Below are positions 53,294-61,062 of a stretch of DNA of 64,000 nt, piece after piece. Source of the DNA: JAIBJN01 sp963839745 (GTDB lineage Bacteria > Actinomycetota > Thermoleophilia > Gaiellales > Gaiellaceae); contig CAWIWC010000001.1 in assembly GCA_963839745.1 (NCBI GenBank), positions 124,001-188,000 of the forward strand, in the 5' to 3' direction. The translations under genes and the position numbers were made by a program. The stretch's first letter is position 1, and each line of letters begins with the position of its first letter. The notes beneath the pieces were generated by a model. It ran no database searches, was not told the origin of the DNA, and was given only the letters and a program-made list of their open reading frames with translations.

Positions 53294-54169
53294 GTGGACG
53301 CAGTCCTTCTCTCGCTCGCGTCGGCGGTGTCCTTCGGTGCCATGACGGTGTCGCTCCGGGCAGCGCTCAAGCGGCATCCGGAGCCGGATGTGGGCGCGGT
53401 CGCCAGCACCGTCGTCGCCGCGCTCGTGGCGGTTGTCGCGATCGCGTTCGAGCGAGGGGGCGGTGAGGCGGCGAGCTCGAAGGAGCTGGCGATCTTCGCC
53501 CTTGCCGGGCTGCTGGCACCGGGTGTCTCGCAGATCTTCTTCACGCTGGCGGTCAAGGAGGCCGGCGCCTCGCGGACATCGGTGGTGGCCGGGAGCGCCC
53601 CCCTCTTCGCGGCGACGCTCGCGATCCTGCTCCTCGACGAGCCGTTCGAATGGCCGCTCGCCCTGGGCGCCGTCCTCATCGTCGGCGCCGGGGCCCTGCT
53701 CGTCGGCGACACCGCGCGTTCGCTCGACTTCCGGCTGATCGGGATCGGCTACGCGCTCCTGGCGACGTCGCTCTTCACCTCGCGGGACGTCGTCGTCCGC
53801 TGGTACTCCGAGGACGCCGCGCTCGGCTCGGTCGAGGCGGCCGCGGCCGCGCTCGCGGCGGGGGCCCTCGTCATGCTCGCCTGGGCCGCGCTCGAGCGCC
53901 GCGGCGCGCTGGTCACCGCGCTCGCGAGCCCGGCGCTCCTCCGCTTCGTGCCCGCCGGCTTCTTCTTCGGGCTCTCGTACGTCCTGCTCTTCGCCGCCGT
54001 CTATCGCGGCAAGCTCACGGTCGTCTCCCCGCTCGTCGCGACGGAGGCGCTCTGGGGCGTGCTGCTCGCGGCGCTCTTCCTGCGCCGCAGCGAGCTCGTG
54101 GGGCCGCGCCTCGTCCTCGGCGCCGCGCTCGTGGTGGCCGGCGGGGTGCTCATCGGCGTGTACCGATGA
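53294..54169 (+). CDS. EamA/DMT family transporter
   Basis: The 291-residue protein has ten predicted membrane helices in two EamA repeats (residues about 5-135 and 145-290), with characteristic GSAPLFAATLAILLLDEP in the first and VSPLVATEALWGVLLAALFLRR in the second. DMT transporters export metabolites or amino acids; the substrate is not predictable. Start is GTG at 53294. It is convergent with rpmE. Confidence 0.9.
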   Translation: MDAVLLSLASAVSFGAMTVSLRAALKRHPEPDVGAVASTVVAALVAVVAIAFERGGGEAASSKELAIFALAGLLAPGVSQIFFTLAVKEAGASRTSVVAGSAPLFAATLAILLLDEPFEWPLALGAVLIVGAGALLVGDTARSLDFRLIGIGYALLATSLFTSRDVVVRWYSEDAALGSVEAAAAALAAGALVMLAWAALERRGALVTALASPALLRFVPAGFFFGLSYVLLFAAVYRGKLTVVSPLVATEALWGVLLAALFLRRSELVGPRLVLGAALVVAGGVLIGVYR

Positions 54170-54188
54170 GCACCTCCGGCGAACGTGT

Positions 54189-54401
54189 CTACGCGCGCGC
54201 CGCGGCCGCGCGCCGGCGCTCGAAGCGCTCGATCCGGCCGCCGCGCGGTGCGGCCCGCTCGACCCCGGTGTAGGCGGGGTGGCAGGCCGAGCAGACCTCG
54301 ACGTCGAGCGAGGCCTGCGTGGCCCGGGTCTCGAAGGTCGTTCCGCACGTGGTGCACGTCACGGTTGCGACCACGGTCTCCGGATGGATACCGGTCTTCA
54401 C
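54189..54401 (-). CDS. rpmE: 50S ribosomal protein L31
   Basis: The 70-residue protein begins TGIHPETVVATVTCTTCGTTFETRAT and has VCSACHPAYTG. The two Cys pairs (CTTC, CSAC) form the zinc-ribbon of the zinc-containing L31 type. The C-terminal basic tail contacts rRNA. GTG start at 54401 with AAAGGA upstream. It lies 22 bp after the sigma factor gene and may be co-transcribed with it. Confidence 0.95.
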   Translation of the reverse strand: MKTGIHPETVVATVTCTTCGTTFETRATQASLDVEVCSACHPAYTGVERAAPRGGRIERFERRRAAAARA

Positions 54402-54423
54402 GTGTGGTCCTTTCCTGGTGTTC

Positions 54424-55356
54424 CTATGCGGACAGGGCGAGGTCGTCCCCACCCAGAGCCCGCTCGAGCTTGGCGAGACCGGCGCTCTCGAGCTGGCGGA
54501 TCCGCTCGCGCGAGACGTGCATCTCTGCGCCGATCGCCTCGAGCGAGTGCGGCTCGCCGTCGAGGCCGTAGCGCAGCTCCAGCACGCGGCGCTCGCGCTC
54601 GGGCAGCTCGGACAGCGCCTCACGGAGCTCGCGGCGCTGCATGGCGGCGCCGGCCTGCTCGCTCGGGTCGTCCGCGCCGTCGTCGGCGAACAGCTCGCCG
54701 AGCTCGGCGTTGTCGTCCCCGACCCGCTGGTTGAGCGAGACCCGGGCCTCGACGACCCCGAGGGCCTCCTCGACGTGCTTCAGCTCGATGCCGCTGACCT
54801 CCGCCAGCTCCTCGTGCGTCGGCGCGCGACCGAGCTCGACCTCGAGCCGGCGCGAGTGGCGCTTGAGGGTCTGCCGGCGCTCATGGACGTGCGTCGGGAC
54901 GCGGATCGTCCGGGCCTGCCCGGAGATCGAGCGCTGCACGGCCTGGCGAATCCACCAGGTCGCATACGTCGAGAACTTGAAGCCCTTGCGGTAGTCGAAC
55001 TTCTCCACCGCGCGCGTGAGACCGAAGACGCCGTCCTGGATCAGGTCCATGAACGGAACTCCGTTCCCGCGGTAGCGCTTGGCGATCGACACGACGAGCC
55101 GGAGGTTCGCGTTGACCATCCGCTCCTTCGCCTCGAGATCGCCGCGCTCGACCTGCTTGGCCAGCTTGACCTCCTCCGCGGCGGTGAGCAGGCGGTGCCG
55201 GCCCACCTCGGTGAGGAAGAGCTGCAGCGAGTCGACGGTCGTTGCGTCGGCAGGCTCGAGACGCGCCTCGTCGAGCTCGAACGGGTCGTCTGTCTGCTCC
55301 TCGAGGTCGTCCTCGAGCAGCAGGTCAAGGTCATTGTGCTCCAGAAGAGTGGTGAT
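54424..55356 (-). CDS. Sigma-70 family RNA polymerase sigma factor (SigA/HrdB-like; start uncertain)
   Basis: Regions 1.2 (VDSLQLFLTEVGRHRLLTAAEEV), 2 (NANLRLVVSIAKRYRGNGVPFMDLIQDG, GFKFSTYATWWIRQAVQRSI), 3 (RAPTHEELAEVSG) and 4 (LSELPERERRVLELRYGLDG, SRERIRQLE) are all present: a group 1/2 sigma factor. The first canonical start is GTG at 55206, but that would remove region 1.2. The coding sequence continues upstream for 50 codons to an ATC at 55356, eight bases after AAAGGAA. Either ATC is used or a base error hides the start. Confidence 0.88.
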   Translation of the reverse strand: MTTLLEHNDLDLLLEDDLEEQTDDPFELDEARLEPADATTVDSLQLFLTEVGRHRLLTAAEEVKLAKQVERGDLEAKERMVNANLRLVVSIAKRYRGNGVPFMDLIQDGVFGLTRAVEKFDYRKGFKFSTYATWWIRQAVQRSISGQARTIRVPTHVHERRQTLKRHSRRLEVELGRAPTHEELAEVSGIELKHVEEALGVVEARVSLNQRVGDDNAELGELFADDGADDPSEQAGAAMQRRELREALSELPERERRVLELRYGLDGEPHSLEAIGAEMHVSRERIRQLESAGLAKLERALGGDDLALSA

Positions 55357-55530
55357 CGGACGTTCCTTTCCTTCGTGTGTTGGCTCGGAGCGAGCAGCCG
55401 TTCCTCGGCGGCGGCTTTAGAGGCCGCTCGGCTCCACCCTGTACAACGCTTCCTGCCCCTCTGGAATTCCCGCTGGGGGAACCCCAAACCGGCGTCGTGA
55501 TTACAGCCGGGAGAGCGCTAGGATCGTCGA

Positions 55531-56739
55531 ATGACAGCGCTGAGCCCCGCGACGGTGCTGACCCGGGCGGCGGAGCTCGAGATCCGGGTCACCGCGGCCG
55601 GCGACGTCGTCGTCGTCACGGATCGCGGGATGGTCAGCGGCGGCCCCCACTGCCTCGCCATCCTCGACCTCTTCGCAGAGCCGACGACGCTCGCCGAGGC
55701 GCTGGAGACGCTCGCTGTGCGGACGGGCGGCGGGCAGGACTGGATCGACCTGAGCGCGGCCATCCTCCGCCTCGCGTCGGCGGGCGTGCTCCGTCCCGCG
55801 GACGAGCCGGAAGCCGAGCCGGATCGCGTCGTCGAAGCGACCTTCGACTCACCGAGCGCCCACGTCTCGATGCTCGAGGATCGTGTGCGGACGTCCGCGT
55901 TCATCCAGGCCCTCGAGGAGCTCGTCCAGCCGGACGACGTTGTCGTGGACATCGGCACCGGAACGAGCATCCTCGCAATGGCCGCCGCCCGAGCAGGGGC
56001 GCGGCACGTCTACGCCATCGAGGCGACGCCGCTCGGCCGCCAAGCTCGTGAGGTCGTCGAGGCGAACGGCCTCGGCGAGCGCGTCACCGTCGTCGAGGGC
56101 TGGTCGACGCGCGTCGACCTCCCCGAGCAGGGCACCCTCGCGGTGGCCGAGATCCTGGGGAGCGACGCGCTCGAGGAGAGGGCTCTACCGGTGCTGCTCG
56201 ACGCACGAAAGCGCCTGCTCGCATCCGACGCGCGCCTCGTGCCGGCGAGGATTCGGATTTTCGGCGTGCCGCTCACCGTCCCGCAGGAGCGGCTCGAGCA
56301 CCTCACCTTCACGCCTGCGAACACCGAGCGCTGGAGCGAATGGTACGGGCTCGAGCTGGGCGGGCTGACCGACTACACGGCGCGCCTGTGGCAGCGGCTT
56401 ACCGTCGGCATCGAGGACGTCCAGGACTGGCCGGCGCTCAGCGAGCCGGTGCTCCTGGCCGAGGTCGACCTCGCCACGCTCGAGTCCCCGATCATCGAGA
56501 GCGTCGTCGAGGCGACGGCGACCGCGTCAGGGGACGCGACCGGCGTCACGGCGTTCTTCGAGGCGGATCTGAGCCCGGGCGTAACGATCTCGACGAGCCC
56601 GGCGCTCGATGCTCCTCCGAACTCCTGGGGCCTGCCGGTCTGGCTCGCCCCCCAGCCGGCCCGGCTCGTGCGGGGAGAGCCGTTTCGGGTCGGGTACGCC
56701 TACACGGGCCTGGGCGGCAGAGTGAGGCTCCTACGCTGA
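55531..56739 (+). CDS. Winged-helix (RRE/PqqD-like) domain fused to a PRMT-like SAM methyltransferase
   Basis: Residues about 10-90 (AELEIRVTAAGDVVVVTD ... ALETLAVRTGGGQDWIDLSAAILRLASAGVLRP) resemble a PqqD-type RiPP recognition winged helix. Residues about 105-400 are a class I methyltransferase with motif I VVVDIGTGTSIL (137-148), YAIEAT and an AEILGSD post-I region like protein arginine methyltransferases. The C-terminal beta region is also PRMT-like. It opens the RiPP gene cluster on the plus strand, 141 bp before the ABC exporter. A role methylating the precursor is inference. It could equally be a general protein methyltransferase. Confidence 0.75.
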   Translation: MTALSPATVLTRAAELEIRVTAAGDVVVVTDRGMVSGGPHCLAILDLFAEPTTLAEALETLAVRTGGGQDWIDLSAAILRLASAGVLRPADEPEAEPDRVVEATFDSPSAHVSMLEDRVRTSAFIQALEELVQPDDVVVDIGTGTSILAMAAARAGARHVYAIEATPLGRQAREVVEANGLGERVTVVEGWSTRVDLPEQGTLAVAEILGSDALEERALPVLLDARKRLLASDARLVPARIRIFGVPLTVPQERLEHLTFTPANTERWSEWYGLELGGLTDYTARLWQRLTVGIEDVQDWPALSEPVLLAEVDLATLESPIIESVVEATATASGDATGVTAFFEADLSPGVTISTSPALDAPPNSWGLPVWLAPQPARLVRGEPFRVGYAYTGLGGRVRLLR

Positions 56740-56880
56740 GGCGCGACACCCGTGCCGACGCGTTTCGAGCTGCCGGTTCGCGTTTCTCCCGCGACCGTCT
56801 ACCCTTTGTGGGCAGAGCGATCCGCGCCGCGGCCGGCGCGGTGGGACCTCGGAAGAGAGATGTGACCAGCTTGATGCGGC

Positions 56881-57933
56881 GTGCAGCGAGACGCGACCTT
56901 CCCGGAAGGTAGGCGGCGCGTGGCCCTGATCGGCTCCGAGGAGCAAGTGAGGGACACCGGAGACGTGGGCGACCCGACGCGCGACGGGCGTGTCGAGGTG
57001 CGCGAGGTGTCGCGGAGCTTCGGCCGTGTGCTTGCACTCGACCGAGTGTCGCTCCGCGTCCGCGCCGGAGAGATCCACGGTCTCCTCGGCCCGAACGGCG
57101 CCGGGAAGACGACGCTCCTCCGCGTGCTCACGGGCCTCGTGGACGCCGACAGCGGGCATGTCCGCGTCGCGGGCTGCGATCCGGCCCGGAGCGGCCGCGC
57201 GCTGCGGGCGCTCGTCGGGACGGTACCGTCGGGCGACCGTTCGCTCTACCTCCGCGTCTCGGGGCTCGAGAACCTCGTCTTCTTCGCGCGGCTACAGGGG
57301 CTCCGCCGGCGTGCCGCGACCCGCCGAGCCTATGAGGTGCTCGAGGCGGTCGGACTCCAGGACGCCGCCCGGTCGCCGGTCGGCGTCTACTCGCACGGGA
57401 TGCAGAAGCGACTCTCGGTGGCGCGGGCGCTCCTCGTCGACCCGGTGGTCATGCTCGTCGACGAGGCGACCCACGACCTCGACCCCGAGGCGGCTGCCAC
57501 GGTGCGCGGGCTCGTGCAAGACCTGGCGGCACGAGGAACGGCGATCATCTGGACGACGCAGCGCGTGGACGAGATCAGGGGCTTCGCAGACGCCGTGACG
57601 CTCCTCGCGCAGGGCCGGACCCGCTTCAGCGGCAGCGTGCCGGAGCTGATGGCGCACGCGTTCCCGCGGAGGTACCTGCTCCGCCTGCTCGATGCGCGCG
57701 GGAACGGTGCCGCGCCGGACCCGGCACTCGCCGCGGCCCTCGCCGGGCTCGGCTCGATCGAACGGACGTCAGAGGACGCGACCCACTTCGTCATGTCGCT
57801 GGAGGACGACGCAGTCCTCGGCGACGCGCTCGCCGCCGTCCACGCGGCCGGCTTCCAACTCCTCTCCTGCCGCGACGAGCGCTCCGAAGTCGAGGAGGCG
57901 TTCCTCGCCTTGACCCGGGAGGAGGGATCGTGA
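56881..57933 (+). CDS. ABC transporter ATP-binding protein (RiPP exporter)
   Basis: The 350-residue ATPase has Walker A GPNGAGKTT at residues 70-78, the signature YSHGMQKRLSVARAL (a degenerate LSGGQ), Walker B VVMLVDEATHDLD and a C-terminal extension as in DrrA/CcmA-type ATPases. It overlaps the permease gene by four bases. A start further in (GTG at VALIGSEEQ) would give a more usual N-terminus. It probably exports the modified peptide or confers immunity. Confidence 0.9.
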   Translation: MQRDATFPEGRRRVALIGSEEQVRDTGDVGDPTRDGRVEVREVSRSFGRVLALDRVSLRVRAGEIHGLLGPNGAGKTTLLRVLTGLVDADSGHVRVAGCDPARSGRALRALVGTVPSGDRSLYLRVSGLENLVFFARLQGLRRRAATRRAYEVLEAVGLQDAARSPVGVYSHGMQKRLSVARALLVDPVVMLVDEATHDLDPEAAATVRGLVQDLAARGTAIIWTTQRVDEIRGFADAVTLLAQGRTRFSGSVPELMAHAFPRRYLLRLLDARGNGAAPDPALAAALAGLGSIERTSEDATHFVMSLEDDAVLGDALAAVHAAGFQLLSCRDERSEVEEAFLALTREEGS

Positions 57934-58784
57934 TCGACGTGCCGGCGGAGGAAGGACGTCTCTCGGTCCTCCTGGGCGAGGCGATCAAGCTGCCGGCGTT
58001 CGCTCGCCGGGACATGATCGTCGCCTGGAGCTACCGGTTCGCCTTCTTCTCGGACGCTTTCTCCCTCGTCCTGCAGGCGTTCCTCTTCTACTTCGTCGGT
58101 CTGCTCGTCGACGACAGCAAGCTCCCGGAGTACGGAGGCTCGCAGGTCTCGTACATGGAGTTCGTGGCGGTCGGCATCGCGCTCGCCGCCTTCGTCCAGA
58201 TCGGGCTCGGCAGGATCTCGGCCGCCATGCGCCAGGAGCAGATGATCGGAACGCTCGAGGCGATCCTCTTGACGCCGACGTCGCCGGCGACCATCCAGCT
58301 CGGTTCCGTCGTCTACGACCTGATCTATGTCCCGCTCCGGACGGCCATCTACCTCGTGGCGATCGCCGTCGGCTTCGGGCTCCACTTCAACCTCGACGGC
58401 CTCGTCCCGGCGCTGATCGTCCTCGTCGCCTTCGTCCCCTTCGTCTGGGGCCTCGGCCTCATCAGCGCCGCAGGAACGATCACGTTCCGCGGCGGCTCGG
58501 CAGGCGTCGGCTTCGCGGTGGCGATCATGACGCTGGCGTCCGGCGCGTACTTCCCGCTCGAGCTCCTGCCCGGGTGGCTCTCGGCCCTCGCCGTCCTCAA
58601 TCCCATGGCCATCGCGATCGAAGGCATGCGCGAGCCGCTGCTCGGGACCGCCTCGTGGTCGCAGACCGTCGACGCCGTCCTCGTCCTCGTGCCGCTTGCC
58701 ATCGTCTCACTGCTCGCCGGGGTCTTCGCCTTCCGCCAGGCGCTCCGGCGCGAGCGCCGGCTCGGCACGCTGGGACTGTACTGA
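57930..58784 (+). CDS. ABC-2 type permease (RiPP exporter)
   Basis: The 284-residue protein has six predicted membrane helices and the ABC-2 pattern, including MRQEQMIGTLEAILLTPTSP, the loop that contacts the ATPase, and SGAYFPLELLPGWL. It is translationally coupled to the ATP-binding gene and is followed 2 bp later by the PqqD-like gene. With its partner it forms an exporter for a small peptide or lipid substrate. Confidence 0.9.
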   Translation: MIDVPAEEGRLSVLLGEAIKLPAFARRDMIVAWSYRFAFFSDAFSLVLQAFLFYFVGLLVDDSKLPEYGGSQVSYMEFVAVGIALAAFVQIGLGRISAAMRQEQMIGTLEAILLTPTSPATIQLGSVVYDLIYVPLRTAIYLVAIAVGFGLHFNLDGLVPALIVLVAFVPFVWGLGLISAAGTITFRGGSAGVGFAVAIMTLASGAYFPLELLPGWLSALAVLNPMAIAIEGMREPLLGTASWSQTVDAVLVLVPLAIVSLLAGVFAFRQALRRERRLGTLGLY

Positions 58785-58786
58785 CC

Positions 58787-59065
58787 GTGTCGATCGCCCT
58801 CGACTCGAAGGTGCAGCGGGACGCGAGCGTCGCCTTCCGGCGCCTCGCCGAGGGCGAAGGCGGGGTCCTCCTCCACCTGGAGACGGGCCAGTACCACGGG
58901 ATCAACGAGGTCGGCTGCCTCATCTGGGAGCTCCTCGACGGCGAGCGCACCGTCGACGAGGTGACGACCGGCGTTCGCGAACGGGTCGAGGACCCGCCCG
59001 ACGACCTCTCGGACATCGTGGTCGCCTTCCTCGAGAGCCTTCGCGAGCGGAACCTGGTGGCGTGA
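58787..59065 (+). CDS. PqqD family RiPP recognition protein (lasso B1-like)
   Basis: The 92-residue protein reads VQRDASVAFRRLAEGEGGVLLHLETGQYHGINEVGCLIWELLDGERTVDEV and ends FLESLRERNLVA, the PqqD/RRE winged-helix signature (L..G....N..G..IW.LLDG..T). Such proteins bind precursor leaders and deliver them to modifying enzymes. GTG start at 58787, 2 bp after the permease stop. In lasso clusters this is protein B1, normally paired with the leader peptidase B2, which I do not find here. Confidence 0.88.
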   Translation: MSIALDSKVQRDASVAFRRLAEGEGGVLLHLETGQYHGINEVGCLIWELLDGERTVDEVTTGVRERVEDPPDDLSDIVVAFLESLRERNLVA

Positions 59066-59072
59066 GGGCGGC

Positions 59073-59969
59073 GTGCAGGGGTCCTGCTACGGATTCCAGC
59101 CGGTCTCGGACCTGAGCTTCGAGTACCTGCGCGGAGGAACGGGCGAGCCGTTCGCCGTGGCCGAGCTGGAGAGCGAGGCCGACGAGCCGGAAGGCGACCT
59201 TGTCGTCGAGTGGACTCCGATCCCGAACAGGCGGATCTGGGCACGTCTCTACGCGGACGGGCCGCGCTACCGGCTCTGGGTCGAAGGCCACGGGACCTTC
59301 GAAGTCGATCCGCAGGCTCCGAGCGTGGGGCTGCCGAGCGCGGCGGAGGGCGCCGTACGGCGCGAGGAGCGACTCTGGGGCGTGCCGACGATGCTCTGCT
59401 TCCTCGCCCGAGGGGACGTTCCGCTGCATGCCGCCGCGGTCGACGTCGGCGGAGAGGCGGTCCTGCTTGCCGCACCCGGGTACTACGGCAAGACGACCCT
59501 CGCCGCCGGATTCGACGCCGCCGGCTACCGCGTCCTCGCCGAGGACGTCGCCTGCATCCGGTTCGCGCCGGAGCCGCACGTCGTGCCCGGTCCGGCGCTC
59601 CTGCGCGTGCGTCGCGACGTGGCCGAGAGCTTCGACCTGCCGGGCGCGCAGGCGGTGGCCGAGAGCGACAACCGCGTTCACTTCTCGCTCGACCCGGCGC
59701 GCCGCGGTGACTCCACTCCTGTGCCCCTGCACGCCGTCGTCCTCCTGCGCAAGGGGGAGGATGGGATCGCGCTCGAGCGGGTGCCGGCCGCGGACACGCT
59801 GCGCGACCTGTGGCTGCTGAGCTTCCGGCTGCCGACCCTGGAGGACCGCGAGCGGTGCTTCGGTGGGATCGCCCGGCTCGCCGCGACCGTGCGCATCTCC
59901 AACCTCGTCCGCCCGTTACGGCTGGACGAGCTTCCTCGCGTGATCGAGCGAATCGTCGCCGATGCCTAG
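59073..59969 (+). CDS. HPr kinase-like protein (RiPP tailoring kinase)
   Basis: The 298-residue protein has LHAAAVDVGGEAVLLAAPGYYGKTT, with a Walker A-like GYYGKTT at residues 136-142, and VLAEDVACIRF (Asp158) as Walker B equivalent. This is the C-terminal HprK/P fold without the N-terminal HprK domain. HprK-like kinases in paeninodin-type lasso clusters phosphorylate the C-terminal serine of the precursor. The precursor here has Ser62 next to its C-terminal residue. Start is GTG, 7 bp after the PqqD stop. Activity is inferred from context. Confidence 0.85.
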   Translation: MQGSCYGFQPVSDLSFEYLRGGTGEPFAVAELESEADEPEGDLVVEWTPIPNRRIWARLYADGPRYRLWVEGHGTFEVDPQAPSVGLPSAAEGAVRREERLWGVPTMLCFLARGDVPLHAAAVDVGGEAVLLAAPGYYGKTTLAAGFDAAGYRVLAEDVACIRFAPEPHVVPGPALLRVRRDVAESFDLPGAQAVAESDNRVHFSLDPARRGDSTPVPLHAVVLLRKGEDGIALERVPAADTLRDLWLLSFRLPTLEDRERCFGGIARLAATVRISNLVRPLRLDELPRVIERIVADA

Positions 59970-59993
59970 CCTGGCCGAGAAGGCGCGCCTCCC

Positions 59994-61055
59994 GTGAGCG
60001 GCCCGCCCACCATCTGGACGCGCGTCGACGAGCTCGTCGACTCGGCGCCCGGGCTGCCCGCGCTCAGGGCCCACCGGCTGCAGCTTCTCGCCGGCCGGCG
60101 CTGGCGCGAGCTCGGTCGCGAGGTTCCCGACGACTTGCGCGCGGACGAGCAGCTCGCGGCCGTCCGGGATGCGATCGCGCCGGACATCCTCGCCCGCGTC
60201 CGTGCGGCGACCGACCAGCCCGTCCTGCTCCTGAAAGGTCCGGAGGTCGCGCGTCGCTATCCGCGCCCGTCGCTCCGCCCGTCCATCGACCTCGACCTTC
60301 TTGCCCCGGATGCCGAGCGACTCCAGGAGCAGCTGATCGCCGCGGGCTTCGAGCCGGCGGAGGACCCGGTCTGGGCGCTGCGCCTGGACGAGAGCGCCGA
60401 TCACTTCGCCGACAAGCACCATCTCCGGCCGCTCCGGTGGGCGGGCTGGCCGCTCAGGCTGGAGATCCACCGTCGCCCGAGCTGGCCGGCCTGGCTCCCG
60501 CAGCCGGCCTCGAGCGAGCTGTTTCGCCTGGCCGTACCGGGCGAGGCCGAGGGCATCCTCGTCCTCCCGCCGGCACCCCACGGAGTGCTCCTCGGTGCAC
60601 ATCTGTGGGTCTCCAACCCATTCGCCCGGCTCCGCGACCTGCTGGACATCGCGCTGCTCCTGCAAGAGGCCGATTCCGACGAGGCGGACGCGCTCGCCCG
60701 CGCGTGGGGCGTCGAGCGGATGTGGTCGTCAACGCGGGCCGTCGCCGAGTCGGTCTTCCTCGGCGCGAGGACGACGGGCGCCGAACGGGTCTGGGCGCGG
60801 CACCTCGGAGGCGTGCGCGAGCAGACCGTGGCCGAGGTCCACCTCACCCGTTGGGCATCGCCGTTCTGGGCGCTGCCGCCGCGACGAGCCATGCGCATCG
60901 CTGCCTCGGGGCTGGCCAGCGATCTCCGCCCGGCCGCCGAGGAGCCCTGGCGGTCGAAGGTGAGGCGCAGCCTGCGCGCCCTCGGGAACGCCGGGCAAAC
61001 GAAGTCGCAGCACGAGGAGGAGCTCGGCCCGGACGCCCGTCAGCTGCGACGCTGA
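59994..61055 (+). CDS. Nucleotidyltransferase family protein of the RiPP cluster
   Basis: The 353-residue protein belongs to the NTP_transf_5-like group: VLLLKGPEVARRYP (about residues 77-90), the catalytic pair Asp99/Asp101 in SIDLDLLAP, and EIHRRPSWP. Such genes recur in lasso and related RiPP clusters containing HprK-like kinases; their substrate is generally unresolved, perhaps nucleotidylation or oligophosphorylation of the peptide tail. It ends 7 bp from the convergent cyclase gene. Confidence 0.85.
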   Translation: MSGPPTIWTRVDELVDSAPGLPALRAHRLQLLAGRRWRELGREVPDDLRADEQLAAVRDAIAPDILARVRAATDQPVLLLKGPEVARRYPRPSLRPSIDLDLLAPDAERLQEQLIAAGFEPAEDPVWALRLDESADHFADKHHLRPLRWAGWPLRLEIHRRPSWPAWLPQPASSELFRLAVPGEAEGILVLPPAPHGVLLGAHLWVSNPFARLRDLLDIALLLQEADSDEADALARAWGVERMWSSTRAVAESVFLGARTTGAERVWARHLGGVREQTVAEVHLTRWASPFWALPPRRAMRIAASGLASDLRPAAEEPWRSKVRRSLRALGNAGQTKSQHEEELGPDARQLRR

Positions 61056-61062
61056 CCCTGCC

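Noticed and set aside
59994..61055. The nucleotidyltransferase-family gene as the missing lasso B2 leader peptidase
   Set aside because: It lacks the Cys-His-Asp transglutaminase-like motifs and has the KG...DxD nucleotidyltransferase pattern.
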